Shown here piece by piece: positions 16,301-21,810 of a stretch of 23,015 bases of DNA; positions within the stretch are counted from its first letter, which is position 1; every line of letters starts with the position of its first letter. The notes under the pieces were generated by a model. It worked only from the letters and a program-made list of their open reading frames with translations, was not told the DNA's origin and made no database searches. The stretch is from positions 21,496 through 44,510 of the forward strand of contig NZ_DDJO01000018.1 of NCBI RefSeq assembly GCF_002339505.1, written 5' to 3'. The position numbers and the translations under genes were made by a program. This stretch comes from Corynebacterium sp. UBA2622 (GTDB taxonomy: Bacteria; Actinomycetota; Actinomycetes; Mycobacteriales; Mycobacteriaceae).

Positions 16301-16627
16301 GCTGGGGTCCAGCCTGCGGATGAGCTCGGTGTTGGAGGCCAGCGTGGCCAGACGATCACGGATGCGCTTGCCCAGCTCCTGCGCGGCCTTGCGGGTGAAC
16401 GTGAGACCGAGGATCTCATCCGGGCGGGCGTAACCGTTGGCCACGAGCCACACCACGCGCGCCGCCATCGTCTCGGTTTTTCCGGCGCCGGCGCCCGCCA
16501 CCACGAGCAGCGGGCCCGGTTCCGCCCCGATGATCTCAGCCTGCTGCGCGGTGGGCGGGAACGCCTGGCCGAGGTAGCGCGAGAGCACGACGGGGCTCAT
16601 GGGTTCGCGCGCGGCGGGGTTAACCAT
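13310..16627 (-). CDS. adnB: AdnB-type helicase-nuclease subunit
   Basis: At 1105 residues this matches the larger, motor-dominant subunit of the AdnAB break-resecting machine. The SF1A motor is intact: Walker A AGAGAGKT (44-51, K50), motif II LDEYQDT, motif III VGDPMQAIYGWRGA, motif V HKAKGLEWD and motif VI FYVALTRSARK. A RecB-family nuclease domain fills the C-terminus with H943, D1012, D1025-W-K1027 and Q1043...Y1047, all expected catalytic or metal residues. The pair processes DNA ends to load RecA. The ATG at 16627 overlaps the adnA stop by 8 bp, with AGGTGAT upstream, so it is translated right after adnA. ATG at 16600 is an alternative start. It ends 11 bp before the K+ channel gene. 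Confidence 0.95.
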   Translation of the reverse strand: MVNPAAREPMSPVVLSRYLGQAFPPTAQQAEIIGAEPGPLLVVAGAGAGKTETMAARVVWLVANGYARPDEILGLTFTRKAAQELGKRIRDRLATLASNTELIRRLDPSGELAAALTVIAPSVSTYDSYAGDLIREYGLLVPVEPDARLITDAELHAIAHEVVTSFSGDLLPDGIENASVGTVVQDLLALVSSMGNELRDPEAIRENAEIFLKETEELPEAPKKPGFSAALGTWRSKQELRARYLPLAEALGAELRRRGLVTFNEQMSVAARLAQAHASVGESQRRRFRVVMLDEYQDTSHAQRVLLRSLFGEGRDGAEPHSHPLTVTAVGDPMQAIYGWRGATAANLAAFVEDFPLPDGTPAPKKQLTTSWRNPAEVLTLANTVSDALLGTGENRAVAPLQPREGAGAGDVTLGFFGHEDEEIDFVADNLAAQYAECTEHGREFSAAVLVRKNKTSPEVAEALEARGVPYEVVGLAGLLDVPEVADTVAIATMLVRPHDSAAALRVLAGPAVGLGLKDLDALARRATNLNGTAAPAEEQAPDAPAAGDIDPVERLREQLAELVAGAENIMAAADRPAGLTDAVADLGEPERYTEEGLARLRRLASKLRTLRTGSLGKRLPDLFADIISAFGIRTETMVRPSATGTVHLDRLLEEVAAYPGSSVDSLLDYFDLARSHEDGLTPGSVAVSSDRVQILTAHKAKGLEWDTVAVVHADSDTYDAKAETFLTFIKHLPEEEFAAFEEAGDRKEFEQAGKHYIDEKRDTLREEAARLFYVALTRSARKLLITGAERSAGHVKSHAPYGHFESLRPLVPEERVVCWGPDAEAGAADGERGDAPAREGLWPHLDVHPREARAAAAVERARTELPPAAEGELFSLWERDTTALIDEHEAELAAEVPVVIPGELTASDVVAIKADPVQFARRARRPVPFKPNAYAKRGTAFHEWLEEFYGARPLLSEDELPGSDEEDVDKQTLERLKASFEASPWAHRTPAYVEHPFELALGDSVVRGRMDAVFEDVDGWTVVDWKTGARPTAGEMEATKLQLAVYREAWRRIAGDGREVRAVFFYVRTGEDYSPADLPDRDQLGELLRQSSAGGLKFGEGTQQ

Positions 16628-19600
16628 TGGTGATCACCTGTCCTTCGGGCTGGACGGGGCACAGGGCGCGCACCGCGCAGCGGTCGCAGTGCTGCCCCGT
16701 CCGGGCGAGCAGTTCGGGGCCGGCCATTGCGGCGGGCAGGGGGGCGATTGCCTCGGTGAACTCGACAAGCTCCCCGGGGCTTTTCGGGGCCTGGAGGCGC
16801 GTGGCGCCCGCCTTGTTGACCCGCGGGTAGACGAGGACCGCCCCGCCCACCTCCAGGGGATCCTCGCCGGGGTCCGCCGTGACAACCTCCCCGTCGCGCA
16901 GCACGCCGCGCGAGAGAGCCAGCTGGTACGCGGTGAGCTGGGCGTTCTCCCCCATCTTCGCGGACGAGGGCGCACTCCTTCCGGTCTTCAGATCGACGAC
17001 GTGGTACGCGCCGCTCTCCTCCCGCTCGAGCCGGTCCATCCGCCCCACGATCCGCAGCTCCGGGGTGACCTGCACGTCCACGCCAGCCTCCACGGCCACC
17101 TGGGTGAACGCCGAGCGCGAGGACTCGAACCACCCGTTGACGTGGACGAGCATCTTCTCGAACTCCGCGATGTCCCGCTCCCCCTTCCAGCGCGGCGCGT
17201 CATCCGCGGCCCGGCGCGCCTCGACGGTGGCCCGGCGGGCGACGACCTCGTCAACACCGCGGCCCAGCGCCTCCAGGTACGCGTGGGCCATGGAACCCCA
17301 CACCATGTTCAGCGAGGAATCCAGCCCGAGCATGCGCTGCAGAACAGAACGCATCGGGCATTCCAGCAGGCTCTCGATTCGGGACGGCGACAGCCGCCCG
17401 CGCACGGACAACGCCTCGCTTGACGACGGCTCCGTGACCGTCCACCACTCGCCCGGGTCCGCCCCGGGCACCCCGGCCTCCGCCAGCCTGGCCAGCTGGC
17501 GCGCCGCCTGCGCCCGGGTCACCTCGTCGGATTCTTCGGCGGCAAGCGCGCCCCGCAGCTCGGCGATGAGCTCGTCGTGCGCGAGCACCCGCAGAACGGG
17601 GGCCCCGCCCCCCTCCTCCCCCTTGCCGGTGGAGACGGTGAGCGTGCGGTCCTCAGCGAGCACCCGGTGGACGGTGATGCCGCGGTCCGCGGCGAATTCC
17701 TCGACGAAGCGCGAGGGTTCCACCACCTCCTCACCGTCCGGTTCGTCGACCGCGGTGACCAGCACCCGCTCCGTGGCGCGGCTGGTGGCCAGGGCGAACA
17801 ACCGCCGCTCCTCAGTCAGTCGTTCGGCCTTGTGCGAGACCGGAACCGCCGGGTCCACGCCGTTGTCGATGAGGTCCACGAGGTCTTCCTGGCCGAACAT
17901 CGTTCCCGTCTCCCCCAGGGCGGGCCACGTCTGCTCCTGCACCCCTGTGACGATGACGCGCCGGAACTCACGGCCCGCCACTCCGTGCGCAGTGAGGAGG
18001 GCGACGGCGTCGGGCGTGGCCGTGCGCCGGTCGCGCACACCCGTGGGCAGGACCTGCTCCAGGATGTAGGAGACGAAGGAGTCCACGCCCGCCGATGCCC
18101 GGCGTTCCGTGAAATCTCCCGCCGCGTCGAAGAGTGCCATGACGGAGTCGAGGTCCCGGTCCGCCTGGGAGCCGGTGGCCCCGCCGCGCAGCGCGATCGC
18201 GAGCAGGCGGTTCGCCAGGCCGGCGGCGTTCCACACGGCCCAGAGAACCTCTTCGACGGTTCCCCCGTCCTCCTGGGCGGTGCGCCCGGCATCGATGATG
18301 GCGCGGATGTGGGTGAGGATGTCCAGTTCGCGGTCGGTCAGCATGGTGCCAAAGTCGGGCAGGCCACCGCGGTCGAGCAGCAGCCCGCGCAGCGTCTCCT
18401 CGGCCCTCTCCCCGGGCGCCCAGCGGCGGATTTCCCGGAGCAGGCGCCGCAGCGTGACCGGGTCGGTACCACCGACCGGACCGAGGAGCAGGTCCCGCCA
18501 TTCGGGCGCGGTGAGCTCCTCGTTGAGCGCGCGCAACCCGAGGAGCAGGGACGCGACAATCCGCTGCTCGCTGAGCACCACATCCGTCGGGTTGAGGGCG
18601 GCGGGGACACCGGCGTGCAGCAGCGCTCGGCGGACCGGTTCGAGCATGCCGGTGGAGCGCACGACCACGGCCATTTCCCGGTAATCGACCCCCTCCTCCA
18701 GGTGGGACCGCCTGAGGGTGTCCACAAGCACCGCGTTCTGCGCCGATGCCGAGGCCGCCACCACAACGGAGCACTCCGGGGTGCGCCGCGACCGGCCGAG
18801 GTCGATGAGCTGGTGCTCCAGGCCACCCAGGTTGTGGAGGAAATGGGGTGATGCACCCCGGAAATGGAACACGGACTGCTCCTCGTCTCCCGCGACAATT
18901 CCGAGGTCCGCGGAATCCACGAGGCGGCGGACGAGTTCGGCGGAGGCGGGATCGAGGTGCTGCGCGTCGTCAACGAGAACCGTGTGCCACGTCTGCCCGG
19001 ACGGGACGCGCAGCGCCTCGGCCACGAGCTCGGATGCGGAGAGGTTTCGGGCGCCCGACAGGGCCATGACCTGCCGATACTCGCGGAGAAAGTCACCGGA
19101 GGCACCCCAGATCGGCCGACCGTGGATCTCCCCGAGGTCGCGCAGTTCATCAGGGCCGAGCTGGCGCTCGACGGAACGCAGGAGGAAGTCGCGCAGCTGC
19201 CGCGCGAAGCCGACGAGGGTCAGCGCGGGGCGCAGCTCCACCGGCCACGTCCCCCGCCCGTCGGCGGCGTTGCCCTGCAGGAGCTGTCGGATGACCGCGT
19301 CCTGCTCGGCACCCGAGATCAGGCGGATGGGCTCCTCTGAACTCTGGCGCACCAGTGCGAAGGCGAGGGAGTGGACCGAGCGAACCAGGGGGGCATCCGT
19401 GACGAACCCCGATCCGGCGAGACGATCCGAAAGCTCGACGCGCAGGCGGGAGGCGGACTCCTTCGACGCGGTAAGCAGGAGCACCCCGCGCGGATCCGCT
19501 CCCGCCTCGATCGCGCGCACCGCGGTGTCGACGAGGAAGCTGGAGACCCCCGATCCCGCCTCCCCCGTCACCTTCCAGGTGCCGGACAGGGGCGGGGCGA

Positions 19601-19751
19601 CAGGCCACGTTCTCTCCGGACGCTCCCGCTCCCGGGGGACGAGAAAGGCCCGTGGGGTCGCGGGGACCGGCGCACCGGGGTTGGCGGCACCGGGGTTGGC
19701 GGCACCGGGGTTGGCGGAGGAGGTGGAGCGGGCGACATGCATGCCACCCAT
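16620..19751 (-). CDS. adnA: AdnA-type helicase-nuclease subunit with degenerate motor
   Basis: A 1043-residue partner of AdnB. The SF1-like motor is divergent: the P-loop reads GEAGSGVSS (63-71) with V69 where Lys is expected, motif II reads VDDAQHLD (D261, D262), and motif V reads HGVAGRE. Motif III (GDEEQSVFHFRGA) and motif VI (ATSRATERV) are recognisable. The nuclease module looks intact: H823, D906, D920-L-K922 and Q938...Y942. Four cysteines, C798, C1022, C1025 and C1031, have the AddB-like Fe-S spacing. Residues 13-27 are a 15-bp-encoded ANPGA repeat. The ATG at 19751 begins 9 bp after the TIGR02569 stop, with TAGCCT ending 6 nt upstream. A LexA-type palindrome lies at 19799-19814, so SOS control is likely. 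Confidence 0.93.
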   Translation of the reverse strand: MGGMHVARSTSSANPGAANPGAANPGAPVPATPRAFLVPRERERPERTWPVAPPLSGTWKVTGEAGSGVSSFLVDTAVRAIEAGADPRGVLLLTASKESASRLRVELSDRLAGSGFVTDAPLVRSVHSLAFALVRQSSEEPIRLISGAEQDAVIRQLLQGNAADGRGTWPVELRPALTLVGFARQLRDFLLRSVERQLGPDELRDLGEIHGRPIWGASGDFLREYRQVMALSGARNLSASELVAEALRVPSGQTWHTVLVDDAQHLDPASAELVRRLVDSADLGIVAGDEEQSVFHFRGASPHFLHNLGGLEHQLIDLGRSRRTPECSVVVAASASAQNAVLVDTLRRSHLEEGVDYREMAVVVRSTGMLEPVRRALLHAGVPAALNPTDVVLSEQRIVASLLLGLRALNEELTAPEWRDLLLGPVGGTDPVTLRRLLREIRRWAPGERAEETLRGLLLDRGGLPDFGTMLTDRELDILTHIRAIIDAGRTAQEDGGTVEEVLWAVWNAAGLANRLLAIALRGGATGSQADRDLDSVMALFDAAGDFTERRASAGVDSFVSYILEQVLPTGVRDRRTATPDAVALLTAHGVAGREFRRVIVTGVQEQTWPALGETGTMFGQEDLVDLIDNGVDPAVPVSHKAERLTEERRLFALATSRATERVLVTAVDEPDGEEVVEPSRFVEEFAADRGITVHRVLAEDRTLTVSTGKGEEGGGAPVLRVLAHDELIAELRGALAAEESDEVTRAQAARQLARLAEAGVPGADPGEWWTVTEPSSSEALSVRGRLSPSRIESLLECPMRSVLQRMLGLDSSLNMVWGSMAHAYLEALGRGVDEVVARRATVEARRAADDAPRWKGERDIAEFEKMLVHVNGWFESSRSAFTQVAVEAGVDVQVTPELRIVGRMDRLEREESGAYHVVDLKTGRSAPSSAKMGENAQLTAYQLALSRGVLRDGEVVTADPGEDPLEVGGAVLVYPRVNKAGATRLQAPKSPGELVEFTEAIAPLPAAMAGPELLARTGQHCDRCAVRALCPVQPEGQVITNG
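19672..19716. repeat. Three perfect 15-bp direct repeats inside adnA
   Basis: The unit GCACCGGGGTTGGCG occurs three times head to tail, in frame with adnA, and encodes a repeated Asn-Pro-Gly-Ala-Ala segment near the N-terminus, ahead of the motor domain. Slippage would change length without shifting the frame. Confidence 0.93.
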
Positions 19752-19757
19752 TGTGTC

Positions 19758-19763
19758 AGGCTA
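19758..19763 (-). promoter_or_regulatory. Putative -10 box of adnA overlapping the upstream stop
   Basis: On the minus strand TAGCCT ends 6 nt before the adnA ATG. Its first three bases are the TAG stop of the TIGR02569 gene. No clear -35 is seen. It would give a leaderless adnA transcript downstream of the LexA-type site. Confidence 0.3.
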
Positions 19764-20468
19764 GGCGGACATCAACAGCGAACGCACGCGGGCGATATTC
19801 GAACGCATGTTCGACCCCTCTGCGTCGTCGAGGATTTCGCGGTAGTCCAGGGCACGCATCGCCAGGGCGGGCAGGTCCGCGATATGCGCCCACCGGGAGA
19901 CCACGAGTTCGTCGACCGAGCGGGTGAGGAGGCCGTCGACAAGCACGAGCGCGGCCGTATAACCGACGGGTCGCGGCTCGGCGGTGGGCACGATGTCGGT
20001 GAGCAGGGGCGGGAGCATCCCCGAGAAGATGCAGGTGTGGAAGAAGTCGGCGTGCGCCACCTGCACCGGCCCCTCCGTCTCCGCGCCCTGCCAGGCTGCC
20101 CGGTCCGCCTCCGCCCAGCGGTCGGTGCGGTCCGCACCCGGCGCTGCCACGTCCGCCATCGCGTCGTCGAAGGCGAGCGCCGCGGCGATCACCTCGTCGA
20201 CGCGCGACGTGACATCCCCCTCGGCGAAATCGCTGGCCTTGTAGCCGCCGACGACAAAGCGCCCGTCGGTGGCGCGCACGGGCCGGGCCACCCTCAGTCC
20301 CTGCGGGGCGAGTCGTTCCCGTACCTTGGCCGACCACGCGGCCGTCGGCCCCGCGTGCGCCACCACGAACCGGCCGAGGCGGGCGCCGTAGTCCCAGGCG
20401 GGGCCTGCTGGCGCAGCCACCTCACCCTGGATCTGGAACGCTGCGAGTACGTGCTCTGGTATGTCCAC
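19761..20468 (-). CDS. TIGR02569 family protein (phosphotransferase-like)
   Basis: A 235-residue cytoplasmic protein of an Actinobacteria-restricted family, with an Rv3205c-like position next to adnA. Residues 59-85 resemble a kinase N-lobe strand pair with VGGYKASDF. HADFFHT (139-145) looks like a modified Brenner motif (usual form HGDxHxxN) of aminoglycoside-phosphotransferase folds, followed by D158. The glycine-rich loop and a full catalytic set are not clear, so activity is uncertain. It is somewhat shorter than the mycobacterial relative as I recall it. GTG at 20468 begins 10 bp after the DUF3152 stop, and TAAGCT ends 7 nt upstream. The 3' end carries the LexA-type palindrome. Confidence 0.8.
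   Translation of the reverse strand: MDIPEHVLAAFQIQGEVAAPAGPAWDYGARLGRFVVAHAGPTAAWSAKVRERLAPQGLRVARPVRATDGRFVVGGYKASDFAEGDVTSRVDEVIAAALAFDDAMADVAAPGADRTDRWAEADRAAWQGAETEGPVQVAHADFFHTCIFSGMLPPLLTDIVPTAEPRPVGYTAALVLVDGLLTRSVDELVVSRWAHIADLPALAMRALDYREILDDAEGSNMRSNIARVRSLLMSA
19799..19814. promoter_or_regulatory. LexA (SOS box) operator candidate upstream of adnA
   Basis: The 16-bp sequence TCGAACGCATGTTCGA has perfect 6-bp arms around a 4-bp centre. It fits the CGAAC-RNRY-GTTCG core of Gram-positive LexA sites in both orientations and differs from the C. glutamicum form by about one position. It lies 48-63 bp before the adnA ATG, within codons for SNMRSN near the end of the TIGR02569 gene. Its location before a double-strand-break repair operon supports a genuine operator. 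Confidence 0.75.
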
Positions 20469-20475
20469 GCCTGCG

Positions 20476-20481
20476 AGCTTA
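20476..20481 (-). promoter_or_regulatory. Putative -10 box of the TIGR02569 gene
   Basis: On the minus strand TAAGCT ends 7 nt before the GTG start. Its TAA is the stop codon of the DUF3152 gene. The GTG lacks a good ribosome site. No -35 is convincing. Confidence 0.3.
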
Positions 20482-21387
20482 CAAAACCGCGGGCCGCGGG
20501 TAGGGCCACGGGTTTGCCAGGCAGGTCTCCCCGGTGTCGGGGTAGACCTCGGACGAGTCGAGGGCGTGGAGCTCGGCGTTGCTCAGACTCAGCGTCTGCT
20601 GCATCATCACCGGTGCCAGCTCCCCGTTGGCGGGGCAGGCCTCGTGGGCGGCGAAGCCCAGGGCGTGGCCGACCTCGTGGTTGATCAGGTACTGGCGGTA
20701 GCGCCCCAGGTCGCCCTCGAAGGGAGCGGCACCCCTCACCCAGCGCGACTCGTTGACCACCACGGTGCTTTCCCCTGTGATGGTGGTGCGGCAGCTCACC
20801 TCCAGGCCCAGATCGGCGCCGCAGCGCTCGCGGGTGGTGCCCACCGAGGTCAACTGGATGCGCAGATCGGGTTTATCCGCGCCGGTCACGCGCTCGAAGC
20901 GGAACCGGGGGTCGTTCGTCCATCCCCGGGGATCGGCGAAGGTGGCGTCGATAAGCGAGGCGAAGCCGTCATCTCCCCCGTAACTCGCCGCGTCCACGCC
21001 GTCCTCGATCTCGACAACGTAGCGGACAACCTGCTCCTCCCCGCTACCCGCCTTCGCCCCGGGCTTGCCCACCTCGTGGTAGGTGCCCCTGCCCTGCTCG
21101 GTGTAGGCACCACCCGGGGGAAGGTCGTTGGGGTTGAGCGCGCCCTCGGGCAAATCCGCCGGGGTGCGCGTGGCCGGGGTGGCGGTCGTTGAGCTGGCGG
21201 GGCCCGAATCTGCGACGGCGCTCTCCCCCGGGTTCTGCACCATGTTCGCCAGCACGAGGGCGGTGATCACCGCCAGCACCGGGATGGCGTAGGCGCGCCA
21301 GCCGTACTCCCGGGCGAAACGCACGAAGAAGGAATCGCGCCCTTCCGGCTTCCGCTGCTCCGGGGGTGTGGCGTGGTGTCGCGTCAT
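20479..21387 (-). CDS. DUF3152 protein, membrane-anchored metzincin-like protease
   Basis: A 302-residue protein similar to Rv3207c. A cytoplasmic basic N-terminus precedes one membrane helix (about 33-50), then a Ser/Thr/Ala/Pro-rich linker (55-80) and an extracellular domain. The domain carries the full metzincin signature HExxHxxGxxxH (H237, E238, H241, G244, H248) and a methionine pair at 261-262 that could form the Met-turn. Cysteines at 189, 199, 251 and 289 could form two disulphides. A secreted-side zinc protease is inferred; the substrate is unknown. ATG at 21387 follows TAGATT by 8 nt and has no ribosome site. It lies 22 bp after DUF3107 on the same strand. Confidence 0.88.
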   Translation of the reverse strand: MTRHHATPPEQRKPEGRDSFFVRFAREYGWRAYAIPVLAVITALVLANMVQNPGESAVADSGPASSTTATPATRTPADLPEGALNPNDLPPGGAYTEQGRGTYHEVGKPGAKAGSGEEQVVRYVVEIEDGVDAASYGGDDGFASLIDATFADPRGWTNDPRFRFERVTGADKPDLRIQLTSVGTTRERCGADLGLEVSCRTTITGESTVVVNESRWVRGAAPFEGDLGRYRQYLINHEVGHALGFAAHEACPANGELAPVMMQQTLSLSNAELHALDSSEVYPDTGETCLANPWPYPRPAVL

Positions 21388-21395
21388 AGCGACTT

Positions 21396-21401
21396 AATCT
21401 A
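21396..21401 (-). promoter_or_regulatory. Putative -10 box of the DUF3152 gene
   Basis: On the minus strand TAGATT ends 8 nt before the ATG at 21387, in the 22-bp gap after DUF3107. It suggests an internal leaderless promoter. Confidence 0.4.
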
Positions 21402-21409
21402 ACCCGCGC

Positions 21410-21634
21410 TTACGGCGTGAAGCCAACCGTACGGGCGGTGGTGTTGCCCACTTCGACGTAGGAGATCTTCTCCGTGCGCACGACGTATTTCCGGCCCCGG
21501 TCGTCGCTCATCGCAACGGTCGGCTCCCCGCCCTCGATGGCGCGGGTGACCTGGGAAATGATGTCGTCCTGGTTGCCGTCGCTCGCGATGACGAGTTCGC
21601 GCGGGCTGTCGGCGAGACCGATCTTGATATCCAT
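21410..21634 (-). CDS. DUF3107 small protein (TB9.4-like)
   Basis: A complete 74-residue acidic protein matching the short actinobacterial DUF3107 family (M. tuberculosis Rv3208A, TB9.4). It starts MDIKIGLADSPRELVI and ends with an Arg-Thr-Val-Gly-Phe segment. It has no signal peptide, membrane segment or catalytic motif; alternating hydrophobic residues suggest a small alpha/beta fold. The function is unknown. An AAGGAC lies rather far (about 14 nt) upstream of the ATG. It heads the minus-strand run that continues into DUF3152 and is divergent from the DEAD-box helicase. Confidence 0.88.
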   Translation of the reverse strand: MDIKIGLADSPRELVIASDGNQDDIISQVTRAIEGGEPTVAMSDDRGRKYVVRTEKISYVEVGNTTARTVGFTP

Positions 21635-21798
21635 GAGTGTGAATCACTGTCCTTCGTTGCGTTTCGCTGCAGTTTCCGCCCCCGCGTTCCCGGGCGGGGC
21701 CCGGCCCTCGGCGGGGCGGGGGTGGGGCGGTGCGCCCCGTGGTTGCTGCGCTGCCGTTGCGCTGTCGCAGCGGTGAGCCCATTGTAACGGCCTCCCGC

Positions 21799-21804
21799 TA
21801 AGAT
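21799..21804 (+). promoter_or_regulatory. Putative leaderless -10 box of the DEAD-box helicase
   Basis: TAAGAT ends 6 nt before the GTG at 21811. The TAA is also an in-frame stop, so the only usable start downstream is that GTG. No Shine-Dalgarno is seen. The rest of the 176-bp spacer (21635-21810) is very G-rich and shows no further clear signal. Confidence 0.5.
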
Positions 21805-21810
21805 GATGGG

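Noticed and set aside
17114..17129. SOS-like TCGAACCACCCGTTGA in adnA
   Set aside because: The right arm is mismatched at several positions and the site is deep in the coding region.
21636..21648. Palindrome AGTGTGAATCACT upstream of DUF3107 as a regulator or GlxR site
   Set aside because: The arms are only 4 bp and the spacing does not fit the TGTGA-N6-TCACA form.
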